Part shown: positions 24,546-33,416 of the stretch, in pieces
How positions within the stretch are numbered: position 1 is the stretch's first letter
Layout: each line of letters starts with the position of its first letter
From: Prevotellaceae bacterium
GTDB taxonomy: Bacteria; Bacteroidota; Bacteroidia; Bacteroidales; Paludibacteraceae
DNA length: 47,307 nucleotides
Reading direction: 5' to 3'
NCBI GenBank assembly: GCA_020636695.1
Contig: JACJXJ010000011.1
Location: 1 to 47,307, forward strand
Notes under the pieces: model-generated
Told to the model about the DNA's origin: nothing
Databases searched by the model: none
Seen by the model: the letters and a program-made list of their open reading frames with translations, nothing else
Program-made: the position numbers and the translations under genes

Positions 24546-27029
24546 TTAAATAAACAAACTACCAATTTGATAAATAGCAAACGATAGCACCCATGCTATA
24601 ACGGTAGTATATACCATGGTAAATATAGCCCATCCCCAGTTTGCTTCTTTTTTAATAGCCGCAATTACTGCTACGCAAGGGAAATAAATGAGGATAAAAA
24701 TCATAAATCCGAAACTCACTAGCGGTGTAAAAACTTTCTGACCCGACAAAGTTCCAGAATGATGTGTTTGTTCGGCAATGTTTTCTTTTAGCGTGGTCGA
24801 GGTTCCATCGGCATTCATGTCAGCTTGATATAATACGCCCATGGTACTCACTACAATTTCTTTTGCTGCGAGACCTGACAAAATACTCACACCCATTTTC
24901 CAATCGAATCCAAGTGGCGCGATAACGGGTTCTATGGCATGTCCCATTTTCCCGATATACGATTGTTCTTGACGTTCCGATTCTTTTTGTATTTCAAGTA
25001 AGTTGATACTATCTGTTTTGGATGTTTGGTCTAAAATAGTGCTTTGTTCCAAAGCTGTTATTTGCGCATCATAATTTTGCGAATAGTTGATATCACGTGG
25101 GAAATAACCTAAAGCCCAAATAAGTATAGACGCAAAAAGAATGACCGTTCCCATTTTTTTGAGGTATTGTTGCCCTTTATGCCACATGTGAATGGTGGTG
25201 TTCCGCATAGTTGGTATACGGTAAGGAGGTAATTCCATGACAAAAGGAACTTCTTTTTTTGCAAAAGCCACCTTTTTCATAATCAGTCCTACCAATGTCG
25301 CCATCAGAATGCCAATGAGGTAAATAGCAAAAAGTACCAGTCCTTGATTGTTGGGGAAAATGGCTGATATAATGAGCACATATACAGGCAGACGTGCGCT
25401 ACACGACATGAATGGTGTGATAATCATGGTCAGAATACGATCTTTCCGATTGTCGAGCGTACGAGTAGCCATAATGGCTGGCACATTGCAACCAAACCCC
25501 ATAACTAATGGAATAAATGATTTCCCGTGTAACCCGATTTTGTGCATCAGTTTATCCATAATGAATGAGGCGCGCGCCATATAACCGGAATCTTCCATTA
25601 ACGAAATAAAGAAGAATAGAATCAATATGTTAGGCAAGAAAACAATCACGCCACCAACCCCGCCAATAATGCCATCGACCACTAAATCGCGTATTGGTCC
25701 ATCCGGTAGTGCTGTTTGTAACCATTGGCTCAATAGTTTAACGCCAGCATCAATCCATTCCATAGGATAACTTCCAATGGTAAAGGTGGCTTGAAACATG
25801 AGCCACATAAAAAAGAAAAATATGGGGAATCCCCAAATGCGATGCGTGAGTACATCGTCAATATCGCGTTTCTGTTTGCGTTTATCTGTTTTAGGGAATT
25901 TACATGTTTCCTTTAATGCGCCATCAATAAATCCATATTTTGCATCGGTAATGACGGTTTCCGACCGATCGTTGTATTCTTTTTCGATAAATGCAATGGC
26001 TTTTTCAGCTGCCGCCTTGATGGCTTCATATTGGTCGAATTGTTTGAGCCATTCGAGTGTTGCTTTGTCGGTTTCCAATAATTTTACCGCGATGAAACGT
26101 GAAGATAATTTTACTCGTATATTGGGATTTTTCCAGATTTCAGCTTGGATATCATTAATTGCTTTTTCGATAACGCTGCCATAATTGATATGAATATGGC
26201 GTACCGATGGATCTTTTTCTTCGTATACTTCAATCACTTTATCAAAAAGTTCTTCAATCCCTTTACCTTTGGACGCAATGGTTGGAATGATTGGAATTCC
26301 TATCATTGCGCCTAAGCTTTTATAGTCGAATTTGATGCCTTTACTTTCTAATTCATCGTACATATTGAGTGCAATTACCACTTTAATGTTCATGTCGATG
26401 AGTTGAGTTGTGAGGAAGAGGTTACGTTCTAAATTGGACGCATCTACTACATTGATAACAATATCTGGATGTTTATCGATAATATGTTTTCGAACGTATA
26501 ATTCTTCTGGAGAGTATTCGGTAATAGAGTAGGTGCCTGGTAAGTCAACAAGACGCAGTGTGTAGCCGTTGCGTTTCATAGACGCATCTTTGGCATCTAC
26601 GGTTACGCCGCTATAATTACCTACTCGTTCGTGAGCACCTGAGGCATGATTGAATAATGTAGTCTTGCCACAATTTGGATTTCCAACTAGAGCAACATTG
26701 ATAATATTACCTTTTTGAATAGCCGATTTTTTGAGTGTCTCTTCATCAATGACGCCATTGAATTCATTACTTAAAAGACTTTTTGCCTCTTCAATAGATA
26801 CGACTTCTACTAATTGAGCTTCCGAACGGCGCAGAGAAACATTGTAACCCATAATTTCATACTCAACAGGGTCTTGTAAAGGGGCATTTTTTATGACTCG
26901 CACTTTTTTCCCTTTTACGAATCCCATTTCTGTGATGCGTTTACGAAAAGCGCCGTGTCCTAATACTTTCGTTATGATAGCTTCGTTTCCCGCTTTTATA
27001 TCAGAGAGAGAGGTTGTTTCCTTATGCAT
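24546..27029 (-). CDS. feoB: Ferrous iron transporter FeoB with N-terminal FeoA domain
   Basis: FeoB imports Fe(II) across the inner membrane with a G-protein domain. From the ATG at 27029 the protein has 827 residues. A FeoA (SH3-like) domain fills about residues 5-78, a fusion common in Bacteroidota. The G domain follows: G1 GNPNCGKT (116-123), G3 DLPG (162-165), G4 NMYD and G5 ASKGKG. The membrane part has the gate segments GFGCNVPAIMATRT and FMSCSARLPVYVL, and the late PCVAVIAAIKKE. The alternative start at 27068 lies across the predicted -7 box, which supports 27029. The next gene, with a FeoB-associated segment, starts 10 bases downstream. Confidence 0.96.
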   Translation of the reverse strand: MHKETTSLSDIKAGNEAIITKVLGHGAFRKRITEMGFVKGKKVRVIKNAPLQDPVEYEIMGYNVSLRRSEAQLVEVVSIEEAKSLLSNEFNGVIDEETLKKSAIQKGNIINVALVGNPNCGKTTLFNHASGAHERVGNYSGVTVDAKDASMKRNGYTLRLVDLPGTYSITEYSPEELYVRKHIIDKHPDIVINVVDASNLERNLFLTTQLIDMNIKVVIALNMYDELESKGIKFDYKSLGAMIGIPIIPTIASKGKGIEELFDKVIEVYEEKDPSVRHIHINYGSVIEKAINDIQAEIWKNPNIRVKLSSRFIAVKLLETDKATLEWLKQFDQYEAIKAAAEKAIAFIEKEYNDRSETVITDAKYGFIDGALKETCKFPKTDKRKQKRDIDDVLTHRIWGFPIFFFFMWLMFQATFTIGSYPMEWIDAGVKLLSQWLQTALPDGPIRDLVVDGIIGGVGGVIVFLPNILILFFFISLMEDSGYMARASFIMDKLMHKIGLHGKSFIPLVMGFGCNVPAIMATRTLDNRKDRILTMIITPFMSCSARLPVYVLIISAIFPNNQGLVLFAIYLIGILMATLVGLIMKKVAFAKKEVPFVMELPPYRIPTMRNTTIHMWHKGQQYLKKMGTVILFASILIWALGYFPRDINYSQNYDAQITALEQSTILDQTSKTDSINLLEIQKESERQEQSYIGKMGHAIEPVIAPLGFDWKMGVSILSGLAAKEIVVSTMGVLYQADMNADGTSTTLKENIAEQTHHSGTLSGQKVFTPLVSFGFMIFILIYFPCVAVIAAIKKEANWGWAIFTMVYTTVIAWVLSFAIYQIGSLFI

Positions 27030-27055
27030 AGAGGGGTATTTCTTGTAATAGAGTA

Positions 27056-27063
27056 CAAAAATA
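27056..27063 (-). promoter_or_regulatory. Putative -7 box for feoB
   Basis: The minus strand reads TATTTTTG, matching TAnnTTTG, 27 bases before the ATG at 27029. I found no clear Fur-type inverted repeat around it, so iron control cannot be claimed from the sequence. Confidence 0.45.
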
Positions 27064-27138
27064 ACCAATATTTTTGGTAAAAGATACTCTTAAGAACAAA
27101 ATCCCTATTGATGGGTAGGAAGGAATTATGCTTTATAG

Positions 27139-27750
27139 TCATAATTGACCTGATTCTACTTGTAAAATAATACGCTCAATAAGTGCATCATTTTTACCAC
27201 TGCCATATTCTGATTTGAGATCGGCCCCAAACATTTTAGCAAATAATTGGTAAAAACCAGCTGTAAAACTACCACGATAAACTTTTATCAAGTCGTAAGA
27301 AGTAGCGTCACATTCACGGTCGATGAGTCGGATAAGTAGTTTACCTTGGCTAAAGGTCATTCTTTTAAAACTGCTTTCGTATTTTTTATAAATTTCCTTT
27401 TCAAATTTTTTCATGTAACGATCGCGCTCGCGTTCACTATGCATATGAATGAGCGTGTCGTTAGTTTCCTTAATGACTTTAGTTATGAGTTTTGAATACG
27501 GTAGTGTCTTTTTGACGTCACGTACTAATTTCCAATAATATTTTTCCTGTTGTTTATTTTTAAATTTCATCGGAGGAAAAATATAGACATTGGGTAAATG
27601 GAATAGAAATATAGTGTCAGTGCCTTGTACTTCTATAGGTACACGGTAGCCAACCACTTTCCCGTCAGTAGTTTTTAAAATAGTTGTTTGGGCAGATAAT
27701 CCAACTTGAATTAATCCAAAAAGACAGAGTACGAAAAGCAGGCGTTTCAT
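27139..27750 (-). CDS. DUF4294 family exported protein
   Basis: A 203-residue protein with a signal peptide (residues 1-20, ending LSAQ). The body is highly charged and helical, with the blocks KFKNKQQEKYYWKLVRDVKKTLPYSK and FSQGKLLIRLIDRECD, then YRGSFTAGFYQLFAKMFGADLKSEY. This is the pattern I know as DUF4294, a Bacteroidota family of unknown function. It reads away from the outer-membrane barrel gene at 27849 and ends 109 bases before feoB begins. No catalytic motif is evident. Confidence 0.8.
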   Translation of the reverse strand: MKRLLFVLCLFGLIQVGLSAQTTILKTTDGKVVGYRVPIEVQGTDTIFLFHLPNVYIFPPMKFKNKQQEKYYWKLVRDVKKTLPYSKLITKVIKETNDTLIHMHSERERDRYMKKFEKEIYKKYESSFKRMTFSQGKLLIRLIDRECDATSYDLIKVYRGSFTAGFYQLFAKMFGADLKSEYGSGKNDALIERIILQVESGQL

Positions 27751-27757
27751 AATGGCA

Positions 27758-27765
27758 CAAAATTA
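27758..27765 (-). promoter_or_regulatory. Putative -7 box for the DUF4294 gene
   Basis: The minus strand reads TAATTTTG, matching TAnnTTTG, 8 bases before the ATG, which would give a very short leader. A plus-strand box lies at 27780-27787, so the divergent promoters would overlap. Confidence 0.35.
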
Positions 27766-27779
27766 CTTATTTGTTCAGA

Positions 27780-27787
27780 TACATTTG
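27780..27787 (+). promoter_or_regulatory. Putative -7 box for the outer-membrane barrel pair
   Basis: TACATTTG matches TAnnTTTG and lies 62 bases before the ATG at 27849. Confidence 0.45.
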
Positions 27788-27848
27788 CATTTTTTAAAAC
27801 TTTTATCTATTTTTAGCTGCTTTTTATAATCCGACAAAAAGTGTGCCG

Positions 27849-28667
27849 ATGACTAGAATTTATCTGTTTTTATCGCTCTTATTTTTGGGGATATTGTCAC
27901 TTCATGCACAAGTAGCCACCATTGTGCCTAGTTCTTATGTGCCAGGTAATGCTTCGGTAGCGTATACGTCCGATTGGCAGCCATTTCAAAATCCCGCTGC
28001 TTTAGCACAAACTTCTCGTATAAGTATGACTCTGTTGTACGAAAATAGATATGTCACTAGTGAGTTAGGAAATTCTGTGGCAAGTTTAGCCGTTCCTACC
28101 AAGTATGTCAACGTGGGTGCTTCTTTTTCCTATTTTGGTTATGCTGCTTATAATGAAATGCTCTCTTCTATTACTTTAGCACGTAGTTTTGGGAAAGTCT
28201 TACATATTGGTGTAGAGTTCGATTATTATACGATTTATTTATCGCCTTCAGAGCGTTATCGTGGAACTTTAACAGCGCAGGTAGGTGCTCAATTGCAAGT
28301 TTTACCCAATTTTGTGATTGGTTTCAACGTATTTAACCCTGTTTTTTCAAAAATTAAAACTGATTTACTGACAAAACCGTTGCCATCGGTATTTAGTCTT
28401 GGCACTAATTATCAATTGCATGAAAAAGTGTCATGGTTAGTTCAAATTGATAAAGAAGTACACTCGCCTATGCGCTGGGCGACAGGTTTTGAATATGCAC
28501 CTTTCGATGAATTCACGGTGCGTGTAGGTGGTTATGGCTCCGATTATTTTGTACCAACACTTGGCGTTGCTTTTAAGTTTGATGGCTTTCGATTTCATTT
28601 GCACACGGAATATCGTTACCCATTGGGCTTGACTATGATGGGTGTTTTACAATATCAATTTCAATGA
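27849..28667 (+). CDS. Outer-membrane beta-barrel protein (FadL/PorV-like architecture)
   Basis: From the ATG at 27849 (an in-frame GTG at 27843 is a weaker choice) the protein has 272 residues with a signal peptide ending in LHAQ. The mature part is a string of amphipathic strands and begins with a region containing NPAALAQTSRISMTLLYENRY, as in FadL- and PorV-type barrels, and ends in LTMMGVLQYQFQ. Its stop overlaps the ATG of the next gene (ATGA), so the two are translationally coupled. This barrel is a frequent partner of the helix-hairpin-helix gene in Bacteroidota. Its function is unknown. Confidence 0.75.
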   Translation: MTRIYLFLSLLFLGILSLHAQVATIVPSSYVPGNASVAYTSDWQPFQNPAALAQTSRISMTLLYENRYVTSELGNSVASLAVPTKYVNVGASFSYFGYAAYNEMLSSITLARSFGKVLHIGVEFDYYTIYLSPSERYRGTLTAQVGAQLQVLPNFVIGFNVFNPVFSKIKTDLLTKPLPSVFSLGTNYQLHEKVSWLVQIDKEVHSPMRWATGFEYAPFDEFTVRVGGYGSDYFVPTLGVAFKFDGFRFHLHTEYRYPLGLTMMGVLQYQFQ

Positions 28668-30691
28668 AACGTGTGTGGCTCATACTTGTTTTGCTCCTAT
28701 CGTATGTGTATGCGCTGGGGCAAGAGGTGGCGATTGATCGTGTGATTGAAAAAATCTATAGCCAGCTGATGGAAACCAGTGAGTCTGAAATTGATTATAG
28801 CGATTTATACGATGATTTAATTGCTTTTTACGAGCATCCTATTAATCTTAATAAAACCACGCCAGAGCAGTTATCACAACTCCGATTTCTGTCAGACATT
28901 CAAATTGAAAATTTCTTTTATTACCTGTATAAAGCAGGTTCGATGCGTACCATTTATGAGCTCCAATTAGTAGAAGGTATGGATTTATTCACAATCCAAT
29001 TATTAGTACCATTTGTTCGGGTTGGTGCTGCTGAAGATGTGTCGAATAGTTGGAAGTTTCGCGATGTGATACGGGCTAGTCAACACGAATTAATAGCACG
29101 GTTTGATGGTACATTTGAACCAAAACAAGGTTATTTACCCAATGCCACACAAGCTTATCTGGGAGATCCATTCTATACCTCGCTTAAATACCGTTTGAAA
29201 AGTGCCGATAAACTGCAACTAGGTTTTACTGCCGAAAAAGATGCGGGAGAACCGTTTTATGGGTCTTATAATACTGGTTACGATTCCTATTCTGGATTTT
29301 TACAAATCAATCACTTATGGAAATTCTCGTCTATTGTGGTAGGCGATTATCGTGCCAATTTTGGTCAAGGTTTAGTGATGCAACAGGATATGAGTCCAAG
29401 TAAGTCGAGTTTGGTAACCAATGTAACAACACGCTCCCAAGGATTAAAACGTCATGCATCAACTGATGAATATAATTTTCTCAGAGGTGTTGGTGCTACC
29501 GTTGCTCTTGGCGATTTTAAAGTTTCCGCCTTTTATTCGTTTCGTCAAATGGATGCCGATACGTCGGGTGGTAGTTTTTCGTCATTTAAAACGGATGGTT
29601 TGCATCGATTAGCTGATGATTTTGAAAAGAAACGCACCGTGAATCGACAATTGGTAGGTGGTAATGTGACGTATCGTCATCGCCTTTTTCGTGTAGGTTT
29701 AACCGCTACTCAAATTTGGCTCGATGTACCTTTAAACTATGAACCTGCACCTTATCAACTCTATTATTTTCGCGGACAATCGCAATTTGCCGGCAGTGTT
29801 GATTATCTCTTTGCGTGGCATGGATTTCAGTTTTTTGGTGAAACGGCTATGAACGATGCTGGCGGCGTAGCTACGTTGAATGGCTTGTTATTTGCTCCTA
29901 TTTCGGTTCTTAATTTAGTGGTGTTACAGCGTTTTTACTCGAAAAAATATGATGTCTTTTTTGCCAATGCATTTAGTGAAGGCAGTCGCACCAACAATGA
30001 AAATGGTTTGTACATTGGTGCAGAACTTAAACCAGTTCGCAAATGGAAAGTGGCGGCTTACGCTGATTTATTTCATTCGCCGTGGTTGGCATATCAAGTT
30101 AACAAGCCAGCTTCTGGTTATGAAACATTGTTGCAAGTGGATTTCATGCCAAGTCGTCAGGTGGAGATGTATGGGCGATTCCGATTTGAACAAAAAGAGA
30201 AAAATGTGCAAGCTGGCGATGTGCAACCAACAACATTGGTAAGTGATATACAAAAAGCGTCATTGCGATATACAATTGCGTATCAAGTGCTACAAGTAGG
30301 ATTTAAAAATATTGTAGAATGGAATTATGCACATTTAGGTGCCGACCAAACTTATGGTTTTCTGATGACACAAGACATTTCTTATACCTTGCCATGGATT
30401 GATTTAACATTGGCCGCTCGGTATGAATTTTTTGATGCGCCAACTTACGAAAATCGTTTTTATGTGTATGAACGTGATGTGCCTTACGCCTCCTATACAC
30501 CTGCATTATATGGCGTTGGTAATCGTTGGTATCTGAATTTAGATTATCAAATTAATTCGAATTTGACACTGTATTTACGAGTAGCTCAAACCTATTACAC
30601 AGATAATCGGTTGGAATTTGGAACTGGTGCGGAGACAATTCAAGGGCATCATCGTACCGATTTTCGTGTGCACTTACAATGGAAGATTTAA
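28664..30691 (+). CDS. Helix-hairpin-helix (ComEA-like) domain protein with outer-membrane barrel
   Basis: A 675-residue protein with a signal peptide (residues 1-19, cut near ALGQ). Residues about 35-115 hold helix-hairpin-helix type repeats (INLNKTTPEQLSQLRFLSDIQIENFFYYL and TIYELQLVEGMDLFTIQLLVPFV), the fold seen in the DNA-binding protein ComEA. The remaining 550 residues are Tyr- and Phe-rich amphipathic strands ending in HRTDFRVHLQWKI, typical of a large outer-membrane barrel. It overlaps the preceding barrel gene by four bases. A role in DNA or polymer passage is conceivable because of the helix-hairpin-helix, but nothing in the sequence proves it. Confidence 0.8.
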   Translation: MKRVWLILVLLLSYVYALGQEVAIDRVIEKIYSQLMETSESEIDYSDLYDDLIAFYEHPINLNKTTPEQLSQLRFLSDIQIENFFYYLYKAGSMRTIYELQLVEGMDLFTIQLLVPFVRVGAAEDVSNSWKFRDVIRASQHELIARFDGTFEPKQGYLPNATQAYLGDPFYTSLKYRLKSADKLQLGFTAEKDAGEPFYGSYNTGYDSYSGFLQINHLWKFSSIVVGDYRANFGQGLVMQQDMSPSKSSLVTNVTTRSQGLKRHASTDEYNFLRGVGATVALGDFKVSAFYSFRQMDADTSGGSFSSFKTDGLHRLADDFEKKRTVNRQLVGGNVTYRHRLFRVGLTATQIWLDVPLNYEPAPYQLYYFRGQSQFAGSVDYLFAWHGFQFFGETAMNDAGGVATLNGLLFAPISVLNLVVLQRFYSKKYDVFFANAFSEGSRTNNENGLYIGAELKPVRKWKVAAYADLFHSPWLAYQVNKPASGYETLLQVDFMPSRQVEMYGRFRFEQKEKNVQAGDVQPTTLVSDIQKASLRYTIAYQVLQVGFKNIVEWNYAHLGADQTYGFLMTQDISYTLPWIDLTLAARYEFFDAPTYENRFYVYERDVPYASYTPALYGVGNRWYLNLDYQINSNLTLYLRVAQTYYTDNRLEFGTGAETIQGHHRTDFRVHLQWKI

Positions 30692-30724
30692 CGTATTCAA
30701 ACATCTTGGCAAGAACTTTTTTCG

Positions 30725-30732
30725 TACCTTTG
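30725..30732 (+). promoter_or_regulatory. Putative -7 box for mnmA and the genes after it
   Basis: TACCTTTG matches TAnnTTTG, 21 bases before the mnmA ATG. A TTG at 30706-30708 lies 16 bases upstream, shorter than the usual spacing. Confidence 0.5.
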
Positions 30733-30753
30733 TAAATTGTAAAACAAGTAATT

Positions 30754-31842
30754 ATGACAATAAAAAAAGGTAAAGTATTGATGGCAATGAGTGGCGGTAT
30801 CGATAGTACTGTGTCAGCCATGTTACTTTTAGAACAAGGATATGAATTGGTTGGTGTTACCTTCCGTACGTACGATAGCATTAAGGAAAGTTGTTTAGCC
30901 AAAGAGAAAGGCTGCTGTAGTATCGACTCTATTATGGAAGCTAAACGCATGTGTGAAAAATTAGGATTTGAACATCATATATTGGATTTCCGCCAAACGT
31001 TTAAAGACCATGTCATCTGTAATTTTATGGATGAATACATGCAAGGTCGTACACCAAATCCATGCGTACTGTGTAATTCGTCCATAAAATGGGGCAAGTT
31101 ACTTGATATGGCTGATGAGTTTGGTTGTTCGCATATCGCTACAGGTCATTATGCGCAAGTGATTCACGAAAATGGTCACTGGTTTTTGGGCAATGCCGTT
31201 GATGCTCAAAAGGATCAAACCTATTTTTTGTGGATGTTGACCGAGCAAAATTTATCGCGCACGCTATTTCCGTTGGGCGAATTTACCAAACAAGAAGTGC
31301 GTAAAATGGCGCTTGATCGTGGTTTTGAAAAATTGTCTCAAAAAACAGAAAGCCAAGAAATATGTTTTATTCCCGATAATGATTATCGTCATTTTTTGTC
31401 GGACAACGTAACTGATTTTTCCCAACAATGTCAACCAGGTGATTTTGTGAATACGAAAGGAGAAATCATCGGTCGTCATCAAGGATTCCCTAATTATACC
31501 GTCGGACAGCGTAAAGGATTGGGTGTTGCCTTTGGTACACCAAAATATGTGATTGGCATCGATGCGGCAAAAAATCGTGTTATTTTAGGCGATCGTGACG
31601 AACTGTTTTCTACTAACTTGCGTGCTACAGGCTGCCGTTTTACTTCGGTAGACATGTTGGCAAATAATAACCGAGTATTGGCTCGTATTCGTTACAAAAG
31701 TGCTCCTACTGAAGCTACAGTTGAGTTTGATGGACGTGTGGCAACGCTCGTATTTAAAGAACCAGTATGGGGTATTACGCCTGGACAATCTGTAGTTTTA
31801 TATCAAAATGACCGCGTTATTGGCGGCGGATTTATCGCTTAA
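30754..31842 (+). CDS. mnmA: tRNA-specific 2-thiouridylase MnmA
   Basis: MnmA places sulfur on U34 of Lys, Glu and Gln tRNAs, activating the base with ATP. The 362-residue protein has the PP-loop SGGIDS at 13-18, the catalytic cysteine C104 in TPNPCVLCN and the second catalytic cysteine C204 in SQEICFIPD, the positions expected from the E. coli enzyme. The tRNA-binding stretch GHYAQV is near residue 131. Extra cysteines (C47, C54, C55 in KGCCSID) resemble other Bacteroidota homologues. The stop codon overlaps the next ATG in the sequence TAATG. Confidence 0.95.
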   Translation: MTIKKGKVLMAMSGGIDSTVSAMLLLEQGYELVGVTFRTYDSIKESCLAKEKGCCSIDSIMEAKRMCEKLGFEHHILDFRQTFKDHVICNFMDEYMQGRTPNPCVLCNSSIKWGKLLDMADEFGCSHIATGHYAQVIHENGHWFLGNAVDAQKDQTYFLWMLTEQNLSRTLFPLGEFTKQEVRKMALDRGFEKLSQKTESQEICFIPDNDYRHFLSDNVTDFSQQCQPGDFVNTKGEIIGRHQGFPNYTVGQRKGLGVAFGTPKYVIGIDAAKNRVILGDRDELFSTNLRATGCRFTSVDMLANNNRVLARIRYKSAPTEATVEFDGRVATLVFKEPVWGITPGQSVVLYQNDRVIGGGFIA

Positions 31843-33416
31843 TGAAACGTATTCTTTACATATTAATTGGTTTATTTGGTTGTGTTCTTTTGAGCACAGC
31901 TCAGAACTATTATTTTGTAACGTTACACGATAAAGCGAATTCGCCTTTTAGTCTGTCACAACCTCAAGCCTTTTTGTCAGAACGTGCCATTGCGCGACGT
32001 ATCAAACATAATTGTCCCATTGATTCGATGGATTTGCCAATTAATGCGGAATATGTCAATCTAATTAAAGCCACAGGTGCATCGGTTATACATGCGTCTA
32101 AATGGTTTAACGGCGTAACGGTTTTAGCTACCAATGAACAATATGACGCTATTCGAGGTTTGTCGTGTGTCGATTCGGTAGAACTTACTTGGGCTCCATT
32201 AAGTCCTGTGCGGGGCATTCGTAAGAATCGTGTTGTATCAACCAATTTAAGTTATCCTAACTCCCAAGTGCAACATCAAATGTTGAATTTGTCGGTGCTA
32301 CATAATGCTGGTTTTAGAGGTCAAGAGCTTCAAATTGCGGTATTGGATGATGGTTTCGAACATGTTAATACGATGTCGGCTTTTGATAGTTTACGGTTAC
32401 AGGGGCGTTTATTAGGAGCGCGCGATTTTGTTAATCCGCAAGGCTCTGTGTTTAATCAAGGAACACATGGTACAGCTGTTTTATCAACTATGGCAGCCAA
32501 TGTTCCCAACAAGTTTTTGGGCACAGCGCCTGAAGCTTCCTATTGGTTATTTCGTACCGAAGATGATGATCCAGAATCGCGTTTAGAAATTGACAATTGG
32601 GTGGCCGCCTTAGAAGTGGCTGATAGCTTAGGCGTGGACATTGTGAACTCGTCGTTAGGTTATACTGAATTTGACGATTCAAGTCAGAATTTTACGTATG
32701 CCGATTTAAACGGTCGTACCGCTCGTAATAGTTTGGCGGCTACGTGGGCAGCTCGTCGCGGCATGTTATTGTGTATTAGTGCTGGCAATGAAGGTGAATT
32801 ACCTTGGCGGTATATTTCTACGCCAGCCGATGCCGACAGTATTTTATGCGTTGGTGCCGTTAAAGCCGACGAAACATTCAGCTCATTTAGTTCCGTTGGT
32901 CCTTCGTCTGATGGACGCGTGAAGCCTGAAGTGTGTGCTATGGGTAGTGCTGCCGCTGTAGTGAATAGTGACAATGTGGTCACGGTTTCCAATGGGACTT
33001 CCTTTTCATCTCCCATTATGGCAGGCGCTGTAGCTTGTTTGTGGCAGGCTTTACCGTTGAAAACAAACATGGAGCTATTACAGTTGGTTCTTGGGGCTTC
33101 CGATCGTTACACTTCTCCCGATTATCAATATGGATATGGCATTCCCGATTTAGGTTCTGTATATATGTCGGTGGTTGGCAATAAGCCTTCAACCCATGCC
33201 GATGCGCGACCAATCTGTTATCCTAATCCTGTGGAAACGACTTTGTATATTTCTAACGCTAATACCATACAATGGCAATTATTTGATGTACAAGGTTGTG
33301 TGCAAGCATCTGGAAATTCGTGCAATATAGATTTTTCAAGGTTTCCGCAAGGCATTTATTATCTAAAATTGAACCAATTGGATAACGTGTTTATCTATAA
33401 AATCATCCATAAATAA
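31842..33416 (+). CDS. T9SS-exported subtilisin-like serine protease (S8 family)
   Basis: A 524-residue secreted protease. A signal peptide (1-20, ending LSTAQ) precedes a prodomain-like region to about residue 160. The catalytic triad is visible: D169 in VLDDGF, H209 in THGT and S387 in GTSFSSP, with the oxyanion-hole N316 in SAGNEG. The end (about 455-524) is a type A T9SS sorting domain with CYPNPVETTLYI, WQLFDVQGCVQ and FPQGIYYLKL. It starts inside the mnmA stop codon and its own stop overlaps the xseA start, both as TAATG, so a surface protease is tightly coupled to cytosolic housekeeping genes. Confidence 0.93.
   Translation: MKRILYILIGLFGCVLLSTAQNYYFVTLHDKANSPFSLSQPQAFLSERAIARRIKHNCPIDSMDLPINAEYVNLIKATGASVIHASKWFNGVTVLATNEQYDAIRGLSCVDSVELTWAPLSPVRGIRKNRVVSTNLSYPNSQVQHQMLNLSVLHNAGFRGQELQIAVLDDGFEHVNTMSAFDSLRLQGRLLGARDFVNPQGSVFNQGTHGTAVLSTMAANVPNKFLGTAPEASYWLFRTEDDDPESRLEIDNWVAALEVADSLGVDIVNSSLGYTEFDDSSQNFTYADLNGRTARNSLAATWAARRGMLLCISAGNEGELPWRYISTPADADSILCVGAVKADETFSSFSSVGPSSDGRVKPEVCAMGSAAAVVNSDNVVTVSNGTSFSSPIMAGAVACLWQALPLKTNMELLQLVLGASDRYTSPDYQYGYGIPDLGSVYMSVVGNKPSTHADARPICYPNPVETTLYISNANTIQWQLFDVQGCVQASGNSCNIDFSRFPQGIYYLKLNQLDNVFIYKIIHK

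Noticed and set aside
27030..27138. Fur box in front of feoB
   Set aside because: I looked for a 19-base inverted repeat of the GATAATGAT type and found none that was convincing.
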